64,000 nt of DNA from Alkalicoccobacillus plakortidis (lineage in GTDB: Bacteria; Bacillota; Bacilli; Bacillales; Bacillaceae_D). Made by a program: the position numbers and the translations under genes. The stretch covers positions 2,232,001-2,296,000 of the forward strand of contig NZ_JAMQJY010000001.1 in NCBI RefSeq assembly GCF_023703085.1. Reading direction: 5' to 3'. Positions 18,302-26,150 of this stretch are shown here, piece by piece; positions within the stretch are counted from its first letter, which is position 1; the number at the start of each line of letters is the position of its first letter. A model generated the notes under the pieces. It was not told the origin of the DNA. It ran no database searches and saw only the letters and a list, made by a program, of their open reading frames with translations.

Positions 18302-18427
18302 ACTTGTAACCTCCTATGTTTTATCATTTGTTCTAAACACGAACAAATGTAATGATTTGAGTAAAAAAAGATCCGATTCCTCTCAAGTTTCCTATTCCCA
18401 AGCAGGGAATAGGACCAACAGAGAGGA

Positions 18428-18772
18428 TCAGCGGTCATCCTTTTCTTGATCAAACTCTTTTATTACATGACGAGATTGTTTCATATCTTTAAACAAACGG
18501 TATGGCTTGCTAATAACCCTTACAGGCAGAGAGAATAAAAACCGACTAAGATCTTCACGATATTCTTGCGTCATTCGTTTTGGTTTGGTTACCACACGTT
18601 TTTGTGTTTCTTCATAAAATTCTTTATTAAGATCCATGACAATTTCAAGGTCATGACGACACTCTAAACACTCAATACTTTTTAATTGATTATTTACATA
18701 CGTAATTTCATGAAGAACTTCCTCTTTACAATGAATGCAATAAAGATCGGCTTCCATCTGACTTGTTTTCAT
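18428..18772 (-). CDS. Small zinc-ribbon-like protein of unknown function
   Basis: About 114 residues. The N-terminal half has two CxxC pairs (YCIHCKEEV and ECLECRHD) about 25 residues apart, so a zinc ribbon is likely; the C-terminal half is basic with two short stretches around LFSLPVRVISKPYRLF. I take the ATG at 18772 with AAGGTGG upstream; a GTG two codons earlier is the alternative. Small zinc-ribbon proteins of this kind are common in Bacillus genomes and uncharacterised. It sits alone between the dehydrogenase operon and the PTS operon. Confidence 0.7.
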   Translation of the reverse strand: MKTSQMEADLYCIHCKEEVLHEITYVNNQLKSIECLECRHDLEIVMDLNKEFYEETQKRVVTKPKRMTQEYREDLSRFLFSLPVRVISKPYRLFKDMKQSRHVIKEFDQEKDDR

Positions 18773-18870
18773 ACACACACCACCTTCTTTTTGTGTGTTT
18801 TTAGTTCACAGTATCATCCTGAAGCTTGCGTAGCTGCCAGATAAACGATTCTTTTGTCTGAGTAATATCC

Positions 18871-20091
18871 TTACGAAATATATTCACCCTTTTTAATAGA
18901 ACGATTGACACGCACATTTCGATCAACAAGTCCAAGAGGTAATAAATCTTGTTCTCTAGCCTCTTCTGCTTTCAAAATACTTCCATAAACAGTGAATCCA
19001 CCGATACTGTCTAAATGTTCTCCAACTTCTAAATCCCTTTTTGCAACTGTAACCGTTTCAGCAACAAGTCCTTTCCAAGGGGCGATGGTTGCTTCCTGAT
19101 AAAAATAGGCTCGCGCAACAGAGATTGGTGTTTCCAGACTTGTTAGATGATAAGGACGGTATAATACGTAATAGGGTCCGTCCCCCATGCTTAAATATTT
19201 CATCTCATGATTTACTTCTTCTTGATCCGATGCAATAATGGCGAACACTCCAGGCGCAACACCATTTACAAATTCAACAATTTGTTTATTCTCAACTTGT
19301 CCCCCATCAGCAATGAAGCGGAACATTGCTGGCAAATCTTTCACCTCACCCGTTAAGCCGTTCATACCAGGTTTGTCTGGCAAAAATCCTGTGGCATTCG
19401 CTACAGCCGTCATCTCAACCATCGTTTTTGACCCATCTTGGAAGGACGCAATCATTTTAGGACTTGCTCCTTTTTCAGCTGCGACCTGAGCAGTCGAGTC
19501 AGGGTTTGCTTCTAGATTAAGTGGATTGTTTTTCCCTTTCCCTAGCGCAATAACCTCAAATCCACTAGCGTCAGCCAAATCATTTAGCTCCATTACTGCA
19601 CCTGGCTCATCGCCCGCTGATCCTGTATATACCACCCCGCTTGAATCGGCTAACTGTTTTAATAACGGTCCAACCGTTACATCTGCTTCTACGTTCAACA
19701 TGACAATATGCTTCTTATTCATAATGGTATCCCAAGCAATTCTAGCACCAATATCTGGAACACCCGTTGCATCTACCACTACATCAACAGATGGAAGTGA
19801 TGTAACTAGCTTAGAAGAAGATGTGCTTACTACTTTTCCTAAACGAACAGCTGACTCAGCATCCTCTAGATTTGTTGTCTGCACGATCTGATCTGGGTTA
19901 ACGCCTGCTTTTTTATAGGCGTTGATAGCATTTTCAACTTGAATATCAGCGGTAATAACTACTCGCATTCCCTTCATACCCTCAATTTGAGCGACCATAC
20001 CTCTTCCCATTTGGCCTGCTCCTACTAGTCCTACGTTTATTACTTTGCCTTGCTGTTCTAGTTCTGCTAGTTTTCTATTAATGCCTAACAT
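18871..20091 (-). CDS. NAD(P)-dependent dehydrogenase with C-terminal SAF domain (homoserine-dehydrogenase-like, COG4091 type)
   Basis: 406 residues. Rossmann fold at the N-terminus (NVGLVGAGQMGRGM), a middle catalytic region (GSAGDEPGAVMEL, GKGKNNPLN), and a C-terminal SAF-like segment from about 325 (VAKRDLEVGEHLD, RSIKKGEYIS). It closes a glucitol-family PTS operon, 26 bases downstream of the EIIA gene, where a sorbitol-6-phosphate dehydrogenase (SDR family, SrlD) would be expected. It is not an SDR, so the transported compound is probably not sorbitol. Oxidation of a phosphorylated polyol or sugar acid is the natural guess, not shown by the sequence. Confidence 0.7.
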   Translation of the reverse strand: MLGINRKLAELEQQGKVINVGLVGAGQMGRGMVAQIEGMKGMRVVITADIQVENAINAYKKAGVNPDQIVQTTNLEDAESAVRLGKVVSTSSSKLVTSLPSVDVVVDATGVPDIGARIAWDTIMNKKHIVMLNVEADVTVGPLLKQLADSSGVVYTGSAGDEPGAVMELNDLADASGFEVIALGKGKNNPLNLEANPDSTAQVAAEKGASPKMIASFQDGSKTMVEMTAVANATGFLPDKPGMNGLTGEVKDLPAMFRFIADGGQVENKQIVEFVNGVAPGVFAIIASDQEEVNHEMKYLSMGDGPYYVLYRPYHLTSLETPISVARAYFYQEATIAPWKGLVAETVTVAKRDLEVGEHLDSIGGFTVYGSILKAEEAREQDLLPLGLVDRNVRVNRSIKKGEYIS

Positions 20092-20117
20092 ACAACCACT
20101 CCTATAATACGTATTAG

Positions 20118-20495
20118 TTAGCCTCTATATATAGCAATCTTTCCACCGATTTCTAGATTTGGAGCAACTTTTTTCTCAACACACAAGGTTCCTGGCAAAT
20201 CAGAGAATGACTTGCCGCTGAACTCAATCGTGCAATGACCAAGATCTCTTAACGTCTCGTTAGCCTTTTCCCCTACAAACAAAATTTTGTAATGGTTGTC
20301 CTGTATTTGCAACGTATCACCAACTACAACGTGGTGTAAAAGCTCTGTTTTTTTATGAATCGCAGAGATATCCTTTAAATCAGCAGGGACTGTTTCATTA
20401 AAAATGACCAACATATTTTCTTCTAAAAAAATACCAGTCTGTGAACCTAGTTCAATAATTTCAGATTGATAAACAGTTGTCTTCGTTTGTTCCAT
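20118..20495 (-). CDS. srlB: PTS glucitol/sorbitol-family EIIA component
   Basis: 125 residues, the cytoplasmic phosphocarrier of the Gut-family PTS. The phosphorylated histidine is expected in LLHHVVVGDTLQI near residue 50. Takes phosphate from HPr and passes it to the EIIB cysteine. It lies 28 bases after the EIIBC gene on the same strand. The downstream dehydrogenase is not of the sorbitol type, so the sugar is uncertain although the protein family is clear. Confidence 0.88.
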   Translation of the reverse strand: MEQTKTTVYQSEIIELGSQTGIFLEENMLVIFNETVPADLKDISAIHKKTELLHHVVVGDTLQIQDNHYKILFVGEKANETLRDLGHCTIEFSGKSFSDLPGTLCVEKKVAPNLEIGGKIAIYRG

Positions 20496-20523
20496 TTCTC
20501 TCGCTCCTTTATTTATCTATTCT

Positions 20524-21549
20524 TTATGAATACAATCCAAAGCTGAATAGATAAGCAATCACTACAGCTAACGGACCAGTAATCATTCTAGACATTAATA
20601 CTGCCGGTACACCTACTTCTATTGTTTCAGGCTGAGCCTCTCCAAGTGTTAATCCCACTGGAACAAAATCAGCACCTGCTTGAGGATTGATTGCAAATAA
20701 TGCTGGCAAAGCAAGGTGAGGAGGAATATTACCTCGACCAATTTCAACTCCAATCAGCACTCCAACAACTTGAGCGATTACGGCTCCTGGCCCAAGTAAC
20801 GGTGACAGTAAAGGAATAGAGCACAATACAGATAAAATCAAAAGTCCAACAAAATTTCCAGCAAGCGGTGAGACAAAGTTTGCGATAAAGTCTCCGATAC
20901 CCGTAAACGTGATAATCCCAATTAACATGCTCACAAACGCCATAAAAGGAAGAATGTTTTTAATGACTTGATCAATCGTTTCACGGCCAGCCTGGTAGAA
21001 TACACCAACAACCTTACCAGCGCCTCTACCTACAATTTCAATAATATTGGCTTTTTTCTTCGGCTGACTAAGATTTGCAGCCTTTGCTTTTGCCTCTTCT
21101 TTGATTCTGTTTGCAGCATCTTTATCAAGACGTGATGTCTCTTCACTTGTGGCTGTTGATGGTTGTACACTCGTTCCTTCTTCTGTAGTTACATTCGAAA
21201 CTTTGACCCCAGACACAAAATTTTTATCATTAATAAACTTCATTAATGGTCCCGATGGAGAGGTTGGATTTAAATTAATGGTTAATACACCCATTTGTGG
21301 GTATACACCGCAACGTGCTGTTCCTCCACAATCAATGACAACACAAGCCATTTCCTCTTTATTTACAGATGACTTAAAGCCATCAACTGCTTCGGCACCC
21401 GTTACATCCGCAATATGCTGAGCTAGTGGATCAATTCCTCCACCTGTGACAGATACCACATATTTCTTTTGCTCGGTTGGCTGTATAATAAGTGGTCCTC
21501 CCCAACCGCCATTTCCTTTTTCGATTTTAACTTGTTTGTAGTCTGCCAT
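20524..21549 (-). CDS. srlE: PTS glucitol/sorbitol-family EIIB(C) component
   Basis: About 341 residues. N-terminal EIIB domain with the phosphorylated cysteine near residue 80 in [12 protein letters not shown]; an Ala/Lys-rich linker (about 125-165); then membrane segments of the EIIC2 half ([14 protein letters not shown] onward). I choose the second ATG (21549) because the GGGGG before it is nine bases away, against three for the ATG at 21555. Works with the separate EIIC and EIIA neighbours to import and phosphorylate a polyol. Confidence 0.88.
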   Translation of the reverse strand: MADYKQVKIEKGNGGWGGPLIIQPTEQKKYVVSVTGGGIDPLAQHIADVTGAEAVDGFKSSVNKEEMACVVIDCGGTARCGVYPQMGVLTINLNPTSPSGPLMKFINDKNFVSGVKVSNVTTEEGTSVQPSTATSEETSRLDKDAANRIKEEAKAKAANLSQPKKKANIIEIVGRGAGKVVGVFYQAGRETIDQVIKNILPFMAFVSMLIGIITFTGIGDFIANFVSPLAGNFVGLLILSVLCSIPLLSPLLGPGAVIAQVVGVLIGVEIGRGNIPPHLALPALFAINPQAGADFVPVGLTLGEAQPETIEVGVPAVLMSRMITGPLAVVIAYLFSFGLYS

Positions 21550-21572
21550 GGTCATTACCCCCTATTGTTCTC

Positions 21573-22112
21573 TTATGTTTGTGAGGCAAGCTCTTGCTCT
21601 CTCTTTTTAATAAGACGACCTGTAATAATTTCTGTTACGATACCTCGAATTAGAATGACAATCAGACCTACAATAAAGAAACGGATAGCTAATGGCCCAA
21701 GAGAAAGACCTAGTGTTGTGATACCTGAGGCAATGCCCATGTAGACAAATAACTCTGCTGGATTACCATGCGGAAATAACCCTGTAATTGGATGAACAAA
21801 CGATACTGCGGAATCATAAAAGGCCGGCTTTTGATGCTCTGGTAAAAACCGCCCAAACGTATAAGCCATTGGGTTCGTCAAGAAAAATACTGCAAGAAAG
21901 GGGAATAGCGTGTAACGTAAAATGATATTTTTTGTACTCTTTTGTGCTAATCGGTTAATCCGTTCCTCTCCAACCATTTTTATGACAGCATTTACAGCGG
22001 TAATTAAACAAATTAAGGTTGGTATAATCCCAGTTACCATCCCTATAAAGGTCGTGCCGCCTTCTTGAAACATTCCGATAAAGCCTTCAGCAAGCTGTAC
22101 TAAAAAATCCAT
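21573..22112 (-). CDS. srlA: PTS glucitol/sorbitol-family EIIC component
   Basis: 179 residues, membrane protein, SrlA family, starting MDFLVQLAEGFIGMF and carrying HPITGLFPHGNPAE, a conserved feature of the family. Forms the transport channel with the EIIBC subunit. Lies 12 bases after gutM and 23 before srlE, in the usual order gutM-srlA-srlE-srlB. No abnormality seen. Confidence 0.9.
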   Translation of the reverse strand: MDFLVQLAEGFIGMFQEGGTTFIGMVTGIIPTLICLITAVNAVIKMVGEERINRLAQKSTKNIILRYTLFPFLAVFFLTNPMAYTFGRFLPEHQKPAFYDSAVSFVHPITGLFPHGNPAELFVYMGIASGITTLGLSLGPLAIRFFIVGLIVILIRGIVTEIITGRLIKKREQELASQT

Positions 22113-22124
22113 CTGCCCTTCCCC

Positions 22125-22505
22125 CTATCCTGCTATCGATTTTTTTCGTTGTTTATTTATTTGTTCTAAGGATGTTTCAATGGCTACGCGAAGCGGATGT
22201 TCATGGATCATTTCCTTTATTTCCTGAACAAGTAGCCCATTAAATGTGTCAAAAGGAACAAATCGAGAGAAAACCGTTACACCCGCCATTTTTCTGCCGT
22301 CTACAACTTCTCCATCTTGATTTGTAACAAGAATGACAATACTGCCTATCCCTATTCTCTGTTTATGAATGCCTACGCCTAGATATCCTGAAGAACGATT
22401 ACTCATTTCCTTAAGAGTCTTCTGATAGTTTTTCATTTGAATCCGTGTCAGTAAAAGCTGTAAAACCCAAGTTGCAGCAAACAATCCGATGAGCCAACCC
22501 CACAT
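22125..22505 (-). CDS. gutM: GutM-type activator of the glucitol-family PTS operon
   Basis: 126 residues: one N-terminal membrane-spanning stretch (LIGLFAATWVLQLLL), then a soluble domain with GYLGVGIHKQRIGIGSI. GutM proteins are described as activators or accessory factors of glucitol PTS operons; the mechanism is not well known. First gene of the operon, starting about 50 bases downstream of the promoter with its operator and cre site. Confidence 0.85.
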   Translation of the reverse strand: MWGWLIGLFAATWVLQLLLTRIQMKNYQKTLKEMSNRSSGYLGVGIHKQRIGIGSIVILVTNQDGEVVDGRKMAGVTVFSRFVPFDTFNGLLVQEIKEMIHEHPLRVAIETSLEQINKQRKKSIAG

Positions 22506-22555
22506 ACCATTTCACCCCTTCTTTACATTTGTTCTTTGCCGTTACTTATGTTTGT

Positions 22556-22640
22556 ATTATAAAAGCGCTTTCATAATTCTGTCAAGTAGTTTTCTGAAAA
22601 ATATGTCGAAAACTACTCGCATAGTAAGAAAGCGCTTTTA
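22556..22640 (-). promoter_or_regulatory. Promoter, SorC-type inverted repeat and two cre-like sites for the gut operon
   Basis: On the minus strand TTGACA (22580-22585) and TATAAT (22556-22561) are 18 bp apart. A cre-like TGAAAGCGCTTTTA (22560-22573) lies across the spacer and into the -10. Directly upstream is a perfect 10-bp inverted repeat, AGTAGTTTTC (22585-22594) and GAAAACTACT (22608-22617), the likely operator for the adjacent SorC regulator. A second GAAAGCGCTTTT copy is at 22629-22640. Repression by CcpA and control by the SorC protein are inferred from position. Confidence 0.8.
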
Positions 22641-22653
22641 TTAGTATTTTTTT

Positions 22654-23605
22654 TTAAACATGTTCATTTAATAAGGATTGAGCTGTAGAATCATCAAGAA
22701 TAAGTACATTCAGATAGCCGGTTTTTAAAGCAATTAGTAAACTCTCCACTTTGTGTGCGCCTTCTGCTACTCCTACTACCTCAGGAATTCCTTGTAATTC
22801 TTTTAAATTCAAGCCAATAACTCTGTCATTTAAAGGGTGCTTAATCTGCTCACCTACCACATCATAAAATCTAGAACCAATATCTCCAACAACACCAGAT
22901 TTGCGAAGTGAAACAAGATCCTCTTCTTTTAAATACTCCATTGTACTCATAGTAGAATTTAACAGTGGATTTCCGATCCCAACAAGTGCCATATCAACTT
23001 GTCTGCCTTCTTCTAACACCTTCGCAATATCCTCACTCTCAATTAAACGCTGCTTCAAGTCCTCACTCTCAACCATAGTTGGTGCATATAAATAAGAACA
23101 GGTCCCGTTCACCTTTTGTGCCAGCTGATAGGCCAGTAGATTTGAATGAATATCAACTAGTTTCCTACCCATACCTCCTACAAGTGGTACGATATTCAGC
23201 TCCGGCCGGTTCTCATAAGGATACTCATTCACCATGTTATACAAAGCCGTTCCCCAGGAGATACCTAGACTATTAATTCCATCGAGATTTTTACTTACAT
23301 AATAGGCCGCCGCTTTTCCTACTGAGCGCTTGATCATTTCTGGTGTTAACCCTGCGGTTGGAACAACAACTGCCTCTTTGAGGTTATACATTTTCTCTAA
23401 CTTGTGCTCAAGTGCAGCAGTATGAGCATTCTCATCCTTAATATAAATTTCTACAATGCCCAATTCTCTCGCCCGGTTTAACATCTTAGAAATTACCGGT
23501 CTTGATACAGACATTTTTTTAGCGATTTGTGCTTGAGTCCAAGCCATCAAAATAATAAAGGTTTGCGGCCTTAACGAGCAGTCTTCTATCTTCCCAATTA
23601 CTCAT
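22654..23605 (-). pseudogene. SorC/DeoR-type sugar-binding transcriptional regulator, one-base frameshift near the N-terminus
   Basis: Start ATG at 23605 with AAAGGAAG upstream gives MSNWEDRRLLVKAANLYYFDG, the standard SorC-family beginning. The frame then breaks in the helix-turn-helix and resumes as WTQAQIAKKMSVSRPVISKM; removing one base from CCAAGCC at 23539-23545 restores a 316-residue protein. The C-terminal part is the sugar-phosphate-sensing domain (NSLGISWGTALYNM). It lies upstream of the glucitol-family PTS operon, whose operator it probably recognises. If the frameshift is real, a headless protein could start inside; if it is a sequencing error the gene is intact. Confidence 0.85.
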
Positions 23606-23721
23606 TTTTATAACACTTCCTTTCGTAGAATCATATTATATTTAATTATTTTTATTATATAACAAATGTTCACATCGTGCACATACGTCATTCTAACTTA
23701 AATAAACAAAATTTGACTCAT

Positions 23722-24084
23722 TCACCAAAACCGCAGATAGATTCCAAGAGGTAGGAATAAGCCAATGAGTATCGTTAATGAGATCACAACAATTAATGAG
23801 ACTGTGGTGAATTTCGTCAAATCTCCTTTGTTAAGGTGCATGAGAAAAATTTCCATCATCCCCATACTAATGATCCCAAGTAGTAGCTTAGCGCCGCGCA
23901 TTAATGAAAAAGGCATCATTGGTACAAGCAGAATGCCTGTTGCAAGCACAAATAAAAAAGAGACCCTCATAAGCTGATGTAGGAGAACAGCCGGTTTTTT
24001 CTGTCCTTTTCGATAAAGGCTTAATACCAATCCAAATAAACTGAGTGTAAGGATAATAGCAAGTAAATGATACTGAGTTAACAT
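23722..24084 (-). CDS. yisL: YisL-family membrane protein (DUF1516)
   Basis: 120 residues with four predicted membrane helices, matching YisL of B. subtilis in length and in segments such as LHQLMRVSFLFVLATG and AKLLLGIISMGMMEIFL. Function unknown. It is a single-gene unit between the sorC-type gene and the binding-protein gene, preceded by an AGGAGG-like site. No other feature stands out. Confidence 0.82.
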   Translation of the reverse strand: MLTQYHLLAIILTLSLFGLVLSLYRKGQKKPAVLLHQLMRVSFLFVLATGILLVPMMPFSLMRGAKLLLGIISMGMMEIFLMHLNKGDLTKFTTVSLIVVISLTILIGLFLPLGIYLRFW

Positions 24085-24123
24085 GATAAAAACCTCCTCA
24101 TCACAGTGTACCTTTTTTTATTG

Positions 24124-24167
24124 AAAAAGAGAGCATCTACTCGTCATTTGAGTAAGATGCTCTCTTT
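24124..24167 (-). terminator. Terminator of the solute-binding protein gene
   Basis: AGAGAGCATCT pairs with AGATGCTCTCT, with a short imperfect extension toward the loop and T residues on the minus strand, directly after the stop codon at 24174. Confidence 0.85.
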
Positions 24168-24173
24168 AGTATG

Positions 24174-25766
24174 TTACGGAATCGTGACCTCTCTTAGCTG
24201 ATAGAACCCTGAAGCATCTGCCCAGAATCCTTCCACTCCATCTGCATAACCCATAATATGAGATGGATGATAGAGGAAGGTCATTGGTGCTTCTTCATTT
24301 AAATAATTTGTCGCTTCTTCATAAAGTCCTAAGCGAGTATCTTCGTCTTGCTCTATCCGAGCATTGTAAAGCATCTCATCAAATGTATCATCTTCCATAA
24401 ACACTCGGTTTCCTGGAGGACCAGCATTATCAGAGTGGAACAGCATATGCATTGGGTAATCGGCATCTCCCGTTCCTAGTGACAAGCCTAAAATAAACAT
24501 ATCGTGTTCTCCAGATCCTGTCGCATCAAGATATGCGCCCCACTCGACAACGTTAATCTGCGCATCAATATTAATTTCTTTCAAATTTTGCTGGACCATC
24601 TCTGCGATATCCATTCTTTCACGACTATCATTTGTCCAAATCGTTGTCTCAAAGCCATCTTCATGTCCTGCCTCAGCAAGAAGTCTTTTCGCCTCTTCTA
24701 CATCTCTTTCAACAACATTTACATTCTCACTAAAACCAAAGTTTGTATCATTCACAGGACCTAGTGCCACTTCTCCTGTCCCATCTAATATGCCATTCAT
24801 CATATCTTCTTTGTTTATAGTCATTGCAATTGCTTTACGAACGTTATTATCATCAAACGGTTCTTTCTGCATATTGAATCCTAAATACGTGATACTTGCT
24901 GCATTTCGTTCATACGCATTAATCCCATCAGATGTGTTTAGTCGGTTCAGATCACTAGCTGTTACCGGAGAAATAATATGTGCTGCTCCAGTTTGTAAAT
25001 CAGCTATTCTGGTCTGATCTTCAGGTATGACACGAAATGTTACAGTATCAACTTTTGCAGGCTCTCTCCAATAATCAGGGTTTCTGTCTAAGACAATTTG
25101 ATCTCCTGGAGCCCAGTTGTTAAATGTGAAATACCCTGTTCCTATTGGATTTTCATTTATGTAGTCGCCTGGTTGTCCTCCAGTTTCAACATTAGCGTAA
25201 TCCTCTTTGATCGCCTCATGACTTACGATACTAGAAGCATAGTGTGCAAAGTGAGCCGGTAAAGGAGCAAACGGTACCTCCGTTTGTAAATGAATCGTAT
25301 AATCATCTATGACTTGAATATCTTCTATAATTTCAAAAAGGATTTTTCTAGGTGACGCCACCTCTTCATCAAGAATACGTTCAATATTTGCTTTTACTAC
25401 CTCGGCATTAAACGCTGAATCATCGTGAAATGTGACCCCTTCACTCAATTTAAATTCCCATACATTATCCTCAATGGCCTCCCACGACTCGGCCAACAAA
25501 GGTTCAAGCTCCATCTCTTCATTGTACTTAACCAACGTTTCATACATGTTCACCTGAATGTTACCAGACGGAACATCATTGGCCGTATGTGGATCAAGCG
25601 TATTAGCATCGGATAAGACACCTAAAATAAGATCCCCACCAGATTCAACCTCCGCACCCTCAATCTCTGAACCACTTTCAACATTTGCATCACTGCCGCA
25701 TGCACCCAATACCATTACAGCCGCCAATCCAATCGAGCCCACTCCAATCCTTGCCTTCTTTCGCAT
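24174..25766 (-). CDS. ABC transporter substrate-binding lipoprotein, oligopeptide/glutathione type (SBP_bac_5)
   Basis: 530 residues. Lipoprotein signal with lipobox LGAC (Cys about 23), an acidic linker, then the family-5 binding domain (DPHTANDVPSGNIQVN, ESWEAIEDNVWEFKL, NPIGTGYFTFNNW). Such proteins deliver peptides, glutathione, nickel or opines to Dpp/Opp-type permeases. No permease or ATPase genes adjoin it, so it is an orphan serving a transporter encoded elsewhere. The incomplete gene at 62447 encodes a clear relative. AGAGGAGGAACG precedes the ATG, and a terminator follows, so it is monocistronic. Confidence 0.88.
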   Translation of the reverse strand: MRKKARIGVGSIGLAAVMVLGACGSDANVESGSEIEGAEVESGGDLILGVLSDANTLDPHTANDVPSGNIQVNMYETLVKYNEEMELEPLLAESWEAIEDNVWEFKLSEGVTFHDDSAFNAEVVKANIERILDEEVASPRKILFEIIEDIQVIDDYTIHLQTEVPFAPLPAHFAHYASSIVSHEAIKEDYANVETGGQPGDYINENPIGTGYFTFNNWAPGDQIVLDRNPDYWREPAKVDTVTFRVIPEDQTRIADLQTGAAHIISPVTASDLNRLNTSDGINAYERNAASITYLGFNMQKEPFDDNNVRKAIAMTINKEDMMNGILDGTGEVALGPVNDTNFGFSENVNVVERDVEEAKRLLAEAGHEDGFETTIWTNDSRERMDIAEMVQQNLKEINIDAQINVVEWGAYLDATGSGEHDMFILGLSLGTGDADYPMHMLFHSDNAGPPGNRVFMEDDTFDEMLYNARIEQDEDTRLGLYEEATNYLNEEAPMTFLYHPSHIMGYADGVEGFWADASGFYQLREVTIP

Positions 25767-26107
25767 ATCGTTCCTCCTCTAAAGTAATTGTAGCTTCATT
25801 CATTTGTCTTCTCTCCATAGCACAAACTTAAATTAGTGATGTAAAAAGACTCTCTTAGGGGAGAGGACAAATGAATAAAAACGTATCTACACAGTAGACT
25901 CTTTTAACCTACTATACTTCGCGGAAAGAAAATGGATTATAATGTGAAGGTTTTGTGTCTTTTGTTTATTCTGACTATTTAACATCCTAACAAATTGAAA
26001 ATAATGGACTATAGATGGTAAAAAAGGATAGCTATTGGTGGTTTGTATTGGCTTGACCTTGGGTGGTGTTTGATATTTGAGCGGTCGCAAGCCACAAAAC
26101 TCAACAC
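25767..26107. other. Intergenic region without a recognised gene
   Basis: About 340 bases between the binding-protein gene and the siderophore permease terminator. The right-hand side carries the leader of the binding-protein gene. Short open frames here have no ribosome binding site or recognisable product; I see nothing else in it. Confidence 0.4.
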
Positions 26108-26144
26108 AAAAAAAGCAGGATGAAATCATCTCATTTCATCCTGC
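26108..26144 (-). terminator. Terminator of the siderophore permease gene
   Basis: GCAGGATGAAAT (26115-26126) pairs perfectly with ATTTCATCCTGC (26133-26144); on the minus strand seven T follow. It begins just after the permease stop codon at 26151. Confidence 0.9.
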
Positions 26145-26150
26145 ATCCTG

